In this document: positions 1 to 7,999 of the stretch, piece after piece | Layout of the letters: each line of letters begins with the position of its first letter | Numbering within the stretch: the first letter of the stretch is position 1 | Origin: a virus | Reading direction: 5' to 3' (one strand) | Virus record (IMG/VR): IMGVR_UViG_3300027985_000652 | Coordinates: 1-45,484 of that record | Length of the DNA stretch: 45,484 nucleotides | Translations under genes and position numbers: made by a program | Notes under the pieces: model-generated | Database searches by the model: none | What the model saw: the letters and a program-made list of their open reading frames with translations, nothing else | Told to the model about the DNA's origin: nothing

Positions 1-399
1 CACGCTTATGCAAAATGGGCGTGGGAAAACCCTATATACAGGAATGAGCCTGTTAAATCAGGCGTGAATGCAGGTACTATAATGGCGATACCTAAGCCTC
101 GCCCACTGCTTATCGAAAGTTTCTGCCTGTTCGCGGGTATAAGTAAGCAAACTTTCTACAATTACGCCTCAAAGCCGCAATACCACTACCTATTTGACGC
201 GTGTAAAGAAATTCAGAACGCGGTTTACTCGCAAAATTTGGAGGCTGGATACGTGGGAGAGTATAATGCTACTTTAGTAGGCCGGAAGCTCGGACTTGTT
301 GAAAAACAGGAAATGTCCTCACCTGACGGCACTATGTCGCCGAAAATAAATATCGAATACAACGGTAAACCTATCTCATTGAAAGATGATACGGATTAA
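1..399 (+). CDS. Terminase small subunit, 5' end cut off by window edge
   Basis: Probable small terminase, which recognises phage DNA and hands it to the large subunit for packaging. The reading frame is open from base 1; the residues before the internal GTG at 64 (YAKWAWENPIYRNEPVKSG) look like genuine family sequence, so the true start lies left of the window and GTG 64 is probably not the start. A helix-turn-helix-like stretch follows (LCLFAGISKQTFYNY in pattern; the first residues here are ESFCLFAG), then a segment ending in GLVEKQE and a polar tail. This arrangement is familiar from small terminases of Bacteroidota phages. The gene overlaps the next by 14 bases and sits just before the large terminase. 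The call rests on sequence pattern plus position; no structure or search was available. Confidence 0.75.
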   Translation, partial: HAYAKWAWENPIYRNEPVKSGVNAGTIMAIPKPRPLLIESFCLFAGISKQTFYNYASKPQYHYLFDACKEIQNAVYSQNLEAGYVGEYNATLVGRKLGLVEKQEMSSPDGTMSPKINIEYNGKPISLKDDTD

Positions 400-625
400 A
401 GCCCGCTGGAACGATGCCGAAACCCAAAGGCTGGCAGACTTAGGCCTCGATCCCCCTAACTACTATTTTAAAGAGGTGTACATAAACCCGTCCCTCATAA
501 CCGCTATCGATGAATACGAAGGGTATTGCTGTATTTACTTTTCCGACGTAGATTCTGGCACGGTTCTCATAACCAACATACCTTGGGCGGATATAGAGGG
601 GCTGTTAAAGCATATACCTAAATGA
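386..625 (+). CDS. Small protein between the terminase genes
   Basis: An unrecognised 79-residue protein. It overlaps the small terminase by 14 bases and its stop overlaps the ATG of the large terminase (ATGA-type coupling), so it is almost certainly translated with them. The sequence is mixed alpha/beta with a central hydrophobic strand (VYINPSLITAI) and a second strand-like stretch (YCCIYFSDVDSGTVLITNI), giving a faint resemblance to FlbD-like small beta proteins. There is no signal peptide and no membrane segment. Its position suggests a packaging accessory role, but nothing in the sequence shows one. Confidence 0.6.
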   Translation: MIRIKARWNDAETQRLADLGLDPPNYYFKEVYINPSLITAIDEYEGYCCIYFSDVDSGTVLITNIPWADIEGLLKHIPK

Positions 626-1902
626 TTTTCGACCCTAATCCCCTTTTTTTCGAAATACTCCGGCTTTATAAAAGCTACAAAACCCCTGAAAACCTAGTAA
701 CTATATGCAACGAGGGGAGTTCTCGTAGCTCGAAAACTTTCGATTTCTTCCATTTTCTCGTTATGTTCTGCGATCACAACCGCGGTGCGGAACTTGAATT
801 TTACGTACTGCGCGATCTTTTAACGGATTGCCGGGATTATACCTATAAGGAATTTAAAAAGTGCCTAAAGATAATAGGCGTATGGGACGAAGAGGCGGGG
901 GTAACTTCGCCAAAACCCTATTACAATCTATTCGGAAACCATGTATTTTTCAGGGGACTGGACGACGATAAAGAAGCCCCGCCCTCAGATGGTATATTTG
1001 TGAACGAAGCTCTGGAAATAGATCGGGAAAGCAAAATAAAAGGCTGGCGTATGCGCTGCCGCTTATTCATGGTGTATGACTGGAACCCGAAATATACTGA
1101 GCATTGGTGTTTTAATATGAAAGGGAGGCCGAATACTTTCTTCACTCACTCCACTTACAAGAACAATAAGCATTTGGCTGTATCCATAGCTAACGAGATA
1201 GAGAGCTATTGCCCGTGGCATTTTGATGATCTCGATTTACCGGAGAACGAACGAAGGCCGCACCCTTACAATTTGCAGAACGGCACAGCCGATATATACC
1301 AATGGCTGGTATATGGGGCAGGGATACGTACCGCCCCCGAAGGGTTGATATTCCAGAATGTGAACTATATCGATGAATGGCCTATGGACGTGGCTCACGT
1401 TTACGGCCTAGATTTCGGCTTCACGGTCGACCCGTCCGCGCTAACCAAAGTCGGGGAAACGGCAACGGATATTTATTTAGAACTACTGCTTTATGAGCCT
1501 ACCGCTACGCCGGATATGCTGAACAGCTACGCCGAGGCTATCGGATTGGATAAATCGTTACCATGTACCGCCGATAGCGCGGATAAATACACAGGTGAGA
1601 ATCGCGGCACTGTTGAGATGGTGGAGGCTTTGAAATCTTTAGGCTGGAATATTACTAAAGTCTCGAAAACCCGCTCAATAATATTCTGGATCAACGAAAT
1701 GAAAAAGAAGCGTATAAATATAATACGTAACAGTTTAGTTCATAAAGCACGAAAAGAGCAGGAAAACTACCGTTTTAAAATGGTGAACGGAATAGCCATA
1801 AATCAACCTGAGGATAAATTCAATCATTTTTTCGATTCAAGTAGGTACGCTTATATGAGCCTGCATAGCGGGGCGATAGGAGTTAATCCCGCTTGGTTTT
1901 AA
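622..1902 (+). CDS. terL: Terminase large subunit (ATPase-nuclease)
   Basis: Motor protein that pumps DNA into the prohead and cuts it. A P-loop-like Walker A is seen at residues 32-39 (GSSRSSKT, Lys38). A Walker B-like segment ends in the catalytic Glu129 (IFVNEA). The C-terminal RNase H-like nuclease has acidic residues at Asp264 (YGLDFGF), Asp318 (TADSADK) and Asp405 (FFDSSRY). The length of 426 residues and the motif spacing fit the Terminase_3/Terminase_3C type. The Walker A loop has Ser where Gly is usual (RSSKT instead of RSGKT), a variation tolerated in terminases. Followed 36 bases later by the portal gene. Confidence 0.93.
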   Translation: MIFDPNPLFFEILRLYKSYKTPENLVTICNEGSSRSSKTFDFFHFLVMFCDHNRGAELEFYVLRDLLTDCRDYTYKEFKKCLKIIGVWDEEAGVTSPKPYYNLFGNHVFFRGLDDDKEAPPSDGIFVNEALEIDRESKIKGWRMRCRLFMVYDWNPKYTEHWCFNMKGRPNTFFTHSTYKNNKHLAVSIANEIESYCPWHFDDLDLPENERRPHPYNLQNGTADIYQWLVYGAGIRTAPEGLIFQNVNYIDEWPMDVAHVYGLDFGFTVDPSALTKVGETATDIYLELLLYEPTATPDMLNSYAEAIGLDKSLPCTADSADKYTGENRGTVEMVEALKSLGWNITKVSKTRSIIFWINEMKKKRINIIRNSLVHKARKEQENYRFKMVNGIAINQPEDKFNHFFDSSRYAYMSLHSGAIGVNPAWF

Positions 1903-1938
1903 TAATAAATATCGTAAATTGCGCGAAACGTTGATAAA

Positions 1939-3570
1939 ATGACCTTTAAGAATATAGAAGATATAACCGCCCTTTTAAAACAGGCTACCCCGGATTGGGT
2001 AGATAAAGCGAGGGAGTACCACAGAGAACTAAAGGCTTTAGTATACGGTGAGGATTACACCGATTTGCTTTTACGTATCGAACATATCGAGAGCGATAAA
2101 AGAGCAAAAGCCCGAAAGAACTATTCCCGGTCGATTCAAGATTTAAACGAAAGGCTGTTACGCCCGATCGATAACGTTTATTCGGCTACGGGGGGAACGA
2201 AAAACTATCAGTCTATCCCGGAAGCGCAGCGGAAAAATGTATTAAAAGCGGTTACACATATCCGTGATAACAAGTCTCTGGAAAAATTCTTGCAAACATT
2301 CTGGGCGAAAGATTTGTATATCGTTGATCCGGCCGGAGTTCTGTTTTTAGAATACGCCGAAGGGGTACCCCCTTACCCCGTTTATAAATCTATCGACTGT
2401 ATCCGCAATTATTATGCTGAGGGGCAGAATCTAGAGTGGATAGTATTCGAGCCTAAGCGCGTGAAGATAGCGGGCGAGGATAAAGAGCTTATCCGTTTTG
2501 TTGACGATCGAACGGATTATACTTTTATAAAAGATGGCGATACGTTTCGCCTTGTTGAGGAAAAAACTTTTCAGCATCCTTTTGGCCGCGTTCCGGGTTT
2601 AGTGAATAGCGATATTACCCGCCTTGGAAAACCTAAACGTTTCAGTTTACTCGATAATGTACTGGGGATAGAGCGCGAATTCATGCGCGATCAATCAGTA
2701 CTCACCATTTATAAGTTCCTAAATGGCTTCGCCACGCCCATACGCCCGGTAATGGTGTGCCCTTCTTGCCGGGGAATAGGTAAACGAGGTACTGATGACT
2801 GTCCAGATTGCGACGGCAAAGGCCACGTAATGCGGAAAGACGTTACCGACGAAGTATTACTGCCTATCTCTTTAGATAAAGAGAAAGGGTACAGCCTGCC
2901 TCCGGGTATATTCAGTTATATGACCCCTCCCTTAGATATTTGGAACCAATACACCGAAGAGGAAAAAAGACTGGAGAGCAGGGCTTCGGACACATTATGG
3001 GGCACTCATAAAGAAAAATTCGAAAACGAGCGCACGGCCTTTGAGACCTTCGTAGATGCGCAGCCAGTTATGAGTAAACTTTCGGAGATTTCCGAAGTAG
3101 CGGAGTTCATGGAATGGCAGTTTACCGAATGGCTTGTCAACTATTTTGTACCTACAAAGAAAAAAGAAGAGCCAGCCACAGTTATAAGTTACGGCAAAAT
3201 GTTCATTATCGAGCCTGCCGAAGCTATTATGGAAAAATACCGGGTAAATAAAGAAAAAGGCGTATCGGTTGTGATTCTTGACCGCCAAATGCTCGAATAT
3301 ATTACTTCTAAATATAAAAATAATCCAAAGGCTCTCAGAAATGAACTTATTAAAAAGGAGCTGGATTATTACGTCCATTATACTATCGATGAGGTGAATT
3401 CCATCTTCGGCGCGAGGGAGGCACAAAAGAAAATGTTATTCACCGATTGGTGGGAGACTTTGAACAGTCAGGATTTAGACGGGCAGACTGTCGAGACTTT
3501 GAAAACCCGCCGCGATACGTGGATAGATTCTCAATTAGTACTAATCAACAATATAAATACAAATGAGTAA
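1939..3570 (+). CDS. Portal protein with DnaJ-like zinc knuckle
   Basis: Forms the dodecameric ring at the capsid vertex through which DNA passes. Identified from its position between large terminase and scaffold/capsid, its length of 543 residues, and portal-like content rich in helices and charged residues. An unusual feature is a compact cysteine cluster at Cys274, Cys277, Cys288 and Cys291 in the form CPSCRGIG...CPDCDGKG, which matches the CxxCxGxG repeats of the DnaJ zinc-binding domain and would bind one Zn ion. It lies mid-protein, after a segment resembling the portal wing/stem entry. The last 8 bases overlap the next gene. The portal call is by context and general pattern; the zinc site is directly visible. 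Confidence 0.8.
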   Translation: MTFKNIEDITALLKQATPDWVDKAREYHRELKALVYGEDYTDLLLRIEHIESDKRAKARKNYSRSIQDLNERLLRPIDNVYSATGGTKNYQSIPEAQRKNVLKAVTHIRDNKSLEKFLQTFWAKDLYIVDPAGVLFLEYAEGVPPYPVYKSIDCIRNYYAEGQNLEWIVFEPKRVKIAGEDKELIRFVDDRTDYTFIKDGDTFRLVEEKTFQHPFGRVPGLVNSDITRLGKPKRFSLLDNVLGIEREFMRDQSVLTIYKFLNGFATPIRPVMVCPSCRGIGKRGTDDCPDCDGKGHVMRKDVTDEVLLPISLDKEKGYSLPPGIFSYMTPPLDIWNQYTEEEKRLESRASDTLWGTHKEKFENERTAFETFVDAQPVMSKLSEISEVAEFMEWQFTEWLVNYFVPTKKKEEPATVISYGKMFIIEPAEAIMEKYRVNKEKGVSVVILDRQMLEYITSKYKNNPKALRNELIKKELDYYVHYTIDEVNSIFGAREAQKKMLFTDWWETLNSQDLDGQTVETLKTRRDTWIDSQLVLINNINTNE

Positions 3571-3808
3571 AATCGTAGTTGCAAAACTTATCCGCCTCGG
3601 AAAAGATGGCGATAAGTTTAAAAAAGAATTAGTAGCCGCGACCCTTCGCGAGAGCGTAAAGATCGACGCGGATTACGTAGAAGATTTCAATAAGAATTGG
3701 CAGGTTTCCGGTCAGATGTACGTAGTCGATAAGGCGGCCACTTCGAAAAGGGATAAAGCCGAGGGCAAAGCCGAGGGCAAAGCCGAGGGCAAAAATGATC
3801 TTCTGTAG
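3563..3808 (+). CDS. Small basic protein with KAEG tail repeats
   Basis: An unrecognised 81-residue protein. Its start overlaps the portal gene by 8 bases. The first 57 residues form a compact, probably beta-rich domain (KIVVAKLIRLGKDGDKF...), and the tail is a low-complexity charged stretch with three copies of Lys-Ala-Glu-Gly from a 12-base tandem repeat. A hairpin terminator follows at 3829. Position suggests a head accessory or head-completion factor. The tail resembles the longer KAEP repeats in the gene at 29325, though the two genes are otherwise unrelated. Confidence 0.6.
   Translation: MSKIVVAKLIRLGKDGDKFKKELVAATLRESVKIDADYVEDFNKNWQVSGQMYVVDKAATSKRDKAEGKAEGKAEGKNDLL
3758..3793 (+). 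repeat. Three perfect 12-bp tandem repeats
   Basis: GCCGAGGGCAAA occurs three times without change (3758, 3770, 3782) at the 3' end of the small gene starting at 3563. Each unit adds Ala-Glu-Gly-Lys, so copy-number change by slippage would lengthen or shorten the tail without breaking the frame. Confidence 0.95.
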
Positions 3809-3828
3809 GCAGTTGGGTTTTGTACGCG

Positions 3829-3857
3829 AAAGGCTGGCTTTTATAGTCAGCCTTTTT
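3829..3857 (+). terminator. Hairpin terminator after the portal block
   Basis: AAAGGCTG (3829-3836) and CAGCCTTT (3848-3855) form an 8-bp stem with an 11-base loop, followed by a short run of T. It stands in the gap between the small KAEG gene and the scaffold gene and could reduce transcription from the packaging genes into the capsid genes, which have their own candidate promoter at 4717. Confidence 0.6.
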
Positions 3858-3889
3858 CAGATTATGAGTAGTAACCAAAATTTATATAG

Positions 3890-4729
3890 ATGACTAAAAT
3901 TAAATTCAATATCAACGGGGTAAACGTTGAAATGGAAAAAGACGAAGTTTCCAAGGCTATGGAAGCGGGTGAGATTAAAGTAACAACCGATAAGCTTTTA
4001 GTAAAAAGCGAGGATTTAATTACTTACAGTAAAGCAGATTTCGAGGTTTTCAAAAAGAATCTCGGCGACGACGAGTATAAAAAAGGCAAAGTGGCTGGCG
4101 AAGAAATGGCAGTTAAAGCCGTTCGCGATGAGTACGGCCTCGATTTTGAAGGAAAGACGGTAAAGAATTTCGCCGAGGCCTTTAAAACTAAAGTTCTCAC
4201 CGAGGCCAAAGTAGAGCCTAGTAAAAAGATTCAGGAGCTGGAGGACGATAAAATGAAGCTCCAAAAGAACCTTGCCGAAAAAACGCAGGAGTTCGAGGCC
4301 TTCAAAACGGACGTAACAACCCGGGAAACCCGTAGCCGTAAAGATTCATTTCTTACCGGGCTACTTCCCGAAGCAGGTTTACGGGTAAGTAAAAAAGTAA
4401 CTTTGCTGGCTCTGAAAGACGCGGGTATCGACGTGGATTTCGGAGACAACGGCACCCCTACAATAACAGTAAATGGGCAGGTTCAAAAAGATGAAAAAAC
4501 TCTCGACCCCGTAAAACCCGGAGATTTTATAAATGCCCGGCTTTCGACCCTCGATTTACTGGCCTCGGCTTCCGGCGGCACAGGCGGCGGAGATGAGGGC
4601 GGAGGCGCAGCGTCCGGCGGCTATGACGCTTTCGTAAAGGAGATGGAAAAAGCCGGAAAATCAGAGGGCTCCCAAGCCTTTAACGAGGAAATGAGTAAAC
4701 GTATTAGCGCAGGTACTTTGAAAATGTGA
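3890..4729 (+). CDS. Capsid scaffolding protein
   Basis: Probable internal scaffold that guides capsid assembly and is then lost. The 279-residue protein is highly charged. A helical, coiled-coil-prone middle section spans about residues 105-150 (KKIQELEDDKMKLQKNL and onward), a Gly/Ser/Ala linker (GGTGGGDEGGGAASGG) lies near residues 230-245, and a short helical tail follows that could be the capsid-binding end. It lies directly before the major capsid gene, the usual place for a scaffold. No protease motif is visible. The call is by position and composition. Confidence 0.7.
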   Translation: MTKIKFNINGVNVEMEKDEVSKAMEAGEIKVTTDKLLVKSEDLITYSKADFEVFKKNLGDDEYKKGKVAGEEMAVKAVRDEYGLDFEGKTVKNFAEAFKTKVLTEAKVEPSKKIQELEDDKMKLQKNLAEKTQEFEAFKTDVTTRETRSRKDSFLTGLLPEAGLRVSKKVTLLALKDAGIDVDFGDNGTPTITVNGQVQKDEKTLDPVKPGDFINARLSTLDLLASASGGTGGGDEGGGAASGGYDAFVKEMEKAGKSEGSQAFNEEMSKRISAGTLKM

Positions 4730-4748
4730 TAAAAATATCATATATTTA
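4717..4748 (+). promoter_or_regulatory. Candidate promoter for the major capsid gene
   Basis: TTTG at 4717-4720 and TATATTTA at 4741-4748 are 20 bases apart. The Bacteroidota consensus is TTTG at -33 and TAnnTTTG at -7 with similar spacing; the -7 box here matches 7 of 8 positions. It overlaps the end of the scaffold gene and leaves a leader of about 110 bases before the capsid ATG. This would allow extra expression of the most abundant protein. Confidence 0.45.
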
Positions 4749-4862
4749 GCCCGTACAGGGAAAAATTGTACTCAAAATTCTCGTAAAAATTAGCCATAGG
4801 GTATTTATTGGCGAGGGGAGAAGTTAAAAAACGCTTTAAACTTTAAAAATAAATATACAATT

Positions 4863-5921
4863 ATGGCTAATTTTGCATCCGCTAATTTAGTAAAGTATCA
4901 GGCCAAGATAACTCAGATGTTTCAGGCCGGAGAACTTCGGTTTCGCGATCCTGTTGTTTTCAACTTCATGCGCCGCCAAACCGAAATCATGATCCCGTCG
5001 CACACCGCGATTAAAAACGCTGCAAAGCGTACAACCGGGGAAATCAATTTCTTTAACCGTACTTCGCGCGCGTTGGGTAACGGCGGGGAGATTTACAACC
5101 ACACAGGTAGTAAAGGAGATTCGAGCGTACTGGTTCCTTCTTGGACTGCGTACGACGATAAAATGTACTACTCTTTGAAGCAGGCGAACAATTCAACTTT
5201 CGATCTTTCGGACGAGATCATGGCCGAAATGATTAACTTGAATGCCAACTTCGCCGAGGGCTTCGAAGGCGTAGCCGCAACCTATCTGCATACCAACCGC
5301 TCCGGCGTAAACGTGTATGCTTCGCAGGGTTCTTTCAACGGGGCTAACGATGTTTTTGAAATCACCGAGGATGATACCAACGTGAAGGCTACCGGGTTCC
5401 GGGCTATCCAGATCACTAAGTCTGCAATGGGCGCGAATAAATGGCGGGGTATGTCATTTACTTTCGTGTGCGATTCTGTGGCTTTCGATAAATTCGAAAC
5501 GATGGCCAACCAAGGCTCAGGCAACCAGAATAACCTTGCTTTCCAATACTCAGGCGTTGAGTTCCTGAAATCGTTCGAAATGGACGCGCTGGCTATTACG
5601 CTGGGTTATACAGACGGCTACTGGATTACTATTCCTGAAGGAACCACCGCCCTGTTGGATTGGATTCCTCAGCAATACCGCCAAGCTCTCGTAACCTCGG
5701 TAAATAAATACGGCTCTATCATTCACCCGGCGACGGGCGTGGTACTGGGTACGCATGAGTACGAAGCTCGCGCCGATGAGAGCGGTAACAACGCCGAGAA
5801 TCAGGACGTTAAAGTAGAGAACCAATGGTTCACCTACCTAGCCCCTGAACACGCGCCCCTTACTACCGCTGATGAAACGCCTTTACAGGCTTTCGCCTTT
5901 GTTGAACCCGTAATTGCATAA
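4863..5921 (+). CDS. Major capsid protein
   Basis: Shell protein of the head, 352 residues. The N-terminus (MANFASANLVKYQAKITQMF) begins a helical arm, followed by a mix resembling the spine helix and E-loop of HK97-fold capsid proteins (NFFNRTSRALGNGGEIYNHT), then long alpha/beta segments and a beta-rich C-terminal end. Position after the scaffold gene, size and composition support the call. It is preceded by an A/T-rich 133-base leader with a candidate promoter. The predicted fold was not tested. Confidence 0.85.
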   Translation: MANFASANLVKYQAKITQMFQAGELRFRDPVVFNFMRRQTEIMIPSHTAIKNAAKRTTGEINFFNRTSRALGNGGEIYNHTGSKGDSSVLVPSWTAYDDKMYYSLKQANNSTFDLSDEIMAEMINLNANFAEGFEGVAATYLHTNRSGVNVYASQGSFNGANDVFEITEDDTNVKATGFRAIQITKSAMGANKWRGMSFTFVCDSVAFDKFETMANQGSGNQNNLAFQYSGVEFLKSFEMDALAITLGYTDGYWITIPEGTTALLDWIPQQYRQALVTSVNKYGSIIHPATGVVLGTHEYEARADESGNNAENQDVKVENQWFTYLAPEHAPLTTADETPLQAFAFVEPVIA

Positions 5922-5925
5922 CAAG

Positions 5926-6384
5926 ATGAAAAAGTATCTATTCTTTATAGTAGCCCTTATTGGGCTACTTGCCGCCTGCGAGGCAGACGCGCAATCGACC
6001 CCCAGTAAAACGCTATCTTCCACGCAGTACTACTACGGGGACGACGCGAACTATTCACTAACTACCGCAGGGGATTCCGTGTTAAACTATACGATTCTCA
6101 TAAATAAACCCGGTGCGGTTTATTATGACGTACAGTTAAATCTGGATTCCGTAAGTGGTACGCCTTCTTACGTATTGGATTTGAAAGGTAAGGTATTCGC
6201 CTCTGATCCATGGACGGACTTAGAAACAGACGTTACATGGGTAGGCAGCAGCTCGGATACTACAGTTTTATTTCAAGAGCATAGCACCGCGCAATTTTAC
6301 AGGTATATCCAATTACAAGTAAAAGGGCAGGCAGGCACAGGAGCCGCAACCCTAGATAACGCTGAATTCAAATTCTGGGAATAA
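5926..6384 (+). CDS. Exported head/tail-region protein with Q-rule signal peptide
   Basis: An unrecognised 152-residue protein with a clear signal peptide: MKKYLFFIVALIGLLAACEADAQ. The ATG at 5926 is preferred over an in-frame TTG at 5914, because it gives a normal lysine-rich signal start. Two processing options are visible. One is a lipobox (LAAC) giving a lipoprotein; the other is signal peptidase I cleavage after ADA, leaving Gln, as in the Bacteroidetes Q-rule. The mature part is Ser/Thr/Tyr-rich and beta-like (KTLSSTQYYYGDDANY...), which could be a small beta-sandwich. It sits between the capsid gene and connector genes, an odd place for an exported protein. Confidence 0.65.
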   Translation: MKKYLFFIVALIGLLAACEADAQSTPSKTLSSTQYYYGDDANYSLTTAGDSVLNYTILINKPGAVYYDVQLNLDSVSGTPSYVLDLKGKVFASDPWTDLETDVTWVGSSSDTTVLFQEHSTAQFYRYIQLQVKGQAGTGAATLDNAEFKFWE

Positions 6385-6386
6385 TA

Positions 6387-7460
6387 ATGTACAATAAAAC
6401 TCAGGTTGTATCTAGTTTATATGGATTAGTGGGGTTCGAAAACCCTGCTAATCCTATATACCAACGCGTAAGTACGGAAAACCAAGCTTCGCGATCAGGC
6501 AGATTCTATACTGATAGCCCCTATTGTAAAATAGAATGGTTCGTCGATAATATGGACTATGAGGCTGCCGATACTACACAGATCAACGCTGAGTTAAAAG
6601 CTTTATCGGATAACGCCGTTATGCGTATCTGTGATAAAGTATTTGATAAATCTGATTATATCGACCGACAACTACTCTACCAGAACGCAAATAATAAAAT
6701 ACATACCGACAATTTACCTGCTGGTAATTTCGTAGGTTACCGGATACAGACTTCTTTAGAAAAAAACGTCGCCTTTAAAATCACACGCACGATATTGGAA
6801 TTCGAGGGTACAGGGGATTTAACCCTATACCTTTTCAATTCCGCCGAAAAAGAGCCTATTCAAAATGAGACCGTTAGCATAACCAGCGCAAATCAAAGCC
6901 TTACCCTCGATTGGGTTATTGATTACAACGCCTCCTACTATAAAGGCGATTTTTATTTCGGCTATCTGGCCGATGAGGCTATAACCGCCGGGCTGACCCC
7001 CATTAAAAGAGATTACAACGCGGCTAGTATAAAAAGTATTATAACCTACCAATGCTGGGAAAATATACAGGTGCCGGGGGTTACTACTGCCGAACTTTGG
7101 GATTTAGATAACATCGAAGGCACGGACGAGTGCTGGGGCTTAAACCCTGATATAACCGTGTATGAAGATTTTACCGATTTAGTAATACAGAATCAGCACC
7201 TATTCGCAAAGGCTATCGAGATGCAAGGGCAGATCAATTTCCTGCAAAAAATAATATCCTCCCGGCGATCTAATTTTAACGAGAGGCTCTCAAAAGAAGT
7301 AGCCAACAAATTACTTGTAGAGATCGAAGGGATCGCGGATACCAATAAAATTGGATTGAAAAGAGAATTACGCGCCGAACTGGGTACTTTGCGAAAAGAA
7401 ATCGAAAGGCTGCAATTAGGGTATTATCCCGGTGATTTTATTTTAAATACCCTATCCTAA
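6387..7460 (+). CDS. Structural protein of the head-tail region
   Basis: An unrecognised 357-residue protein. The first two thirds look beta-rich with many aromatic residues; the last 90 residues are helical and coiled-coil-like (LFAKAIEMQGQINFLQ, then LRAELGTLRKEIERLQ). There is no signal peptide. The gene sits two bases after the exported protein gene and overlaps the next gene by one base, so it belongs to the late operon. By position between capsid and tail-completion genes it may be a connector, head-decoration or neck-fibre protein. Confidence 0.6.
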   Translation: MYNKTQVVSSLYGLVGFENPANPIYQRVSTENQASRSGRFYTDSPYCKIEWFVDNMDYEAADTTQINAELKALSDNAVMRICDKVFDKSDYIDRQLLYQNANNKIHTDNLPAGNFVGYRIQTSLEKNVAFKITRTILEFEGTGDLTLYLFNSAEKEPIQNETVSITSANQSLTLDWVIDYNASYYKGDFYFGYLADEAITAGLTPIKRDYNAASIKSIITYQCWENIQVPGVTTAELWDLDNIEGTDECWGLNPDITVYEDFTDLVIQNQHLFAKAIEMQGQINFLQKIISSRRSNFNERLSKEVANKLLVEIEGIADTNKIGLKRELRAELGTLRKEIERLQLGYYPGDFILNTLS

Positions 7461-7999
7461 TGATACACGCGAAGCAGGACAGATACGGCCTAGACGCAAA
7501 GATTTATCAAATGCAGTTAGCTTTGCAGGAGGACTTATCATGGCAGGATTGCGCCGGGGATGAGGCGATAGCCATATACGGTAAAATTCAAAAGACTTTA
7601 AATAGTAACCGCCAACCTATCCCCGAAGTCTGGACTTGCCACAATGAGTACAGGCAGCCTTTTATAGAAGACACCAAAGCCGCTGAGATCGGGTTCCTCG
7701 TAACAGGTGCGCGGGATTTAAGCGGCAGCAAACGCCGGGTGAACCTAGATATAATATGTACGGTAAATCTGGATAAAATTTACGGCAACCGTGTGAGAGA
7801 GGATGAAAAGGCTTTGTCCGAATTTATAAAAGCGATAGAACGGGAGGGGGCGCACGATTCTATAAATCAGGTAAAAGAGGGTATATCCGAAGTATTTACA
7901 GGGTTCTATACTGACGATATAGTGCATAGAGATATGCAGCCGTGGTACGTTTTTTCAGTTAGCATTGGCGTTGAATATTTTGACGATTTTTGTCTATGA
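7460..7999 (+). CDS. Probable tail completion / terminator protein
   Basis: A 179-residue protein with no signal peptide. The C-terminal end (PWYVFSVSIGVEYF) is a beta strand pair of the kind that closes tail-terminator and head-tail joining proteins, and the central segment has alternating helices and strands. It is followed immediately by the tube-like proteins. Assignment is by gene order (connector, completion, tube, chaperone, tape measure) and general fold impression rather than by a diagnostic motif. Confidence 0.5.
   Translation: MIHAKQDRYGLDAKIYQMQLALQEDLSWQDCAGDEAIAIYGKIQKTLNSNRQPIPEVWTCHNEYRQPFIEDTKAAEIGFLVTGARDLSGSKRRVNLDIICTVNLDKIYGNRVREDEKALSEFIKAIEREGAHDSINQVKEGISEVFTGFYTDDIVHRDMQPWYVFSVSIGVEYFDDFCL

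Noticed and set aside
2995-3426. Minus-strand open frames (for example 2995-3426, 29404-29730, 40702-41208)
   Set aside because: All lie opposite well-supported + strand genes or repeats, with no promoter or start context of their own; the 29404 frame is the reverse reading of the 12-base repeat.
6430-6446. tRNA T-arm-like GGGGTTCGAAAACCCTG
   Set aside because: It lies inside a coding gene and no acceptor or anticodon stems surround it. A similar GGTTCGAAAACC at 44232 was rejected for the same reason.
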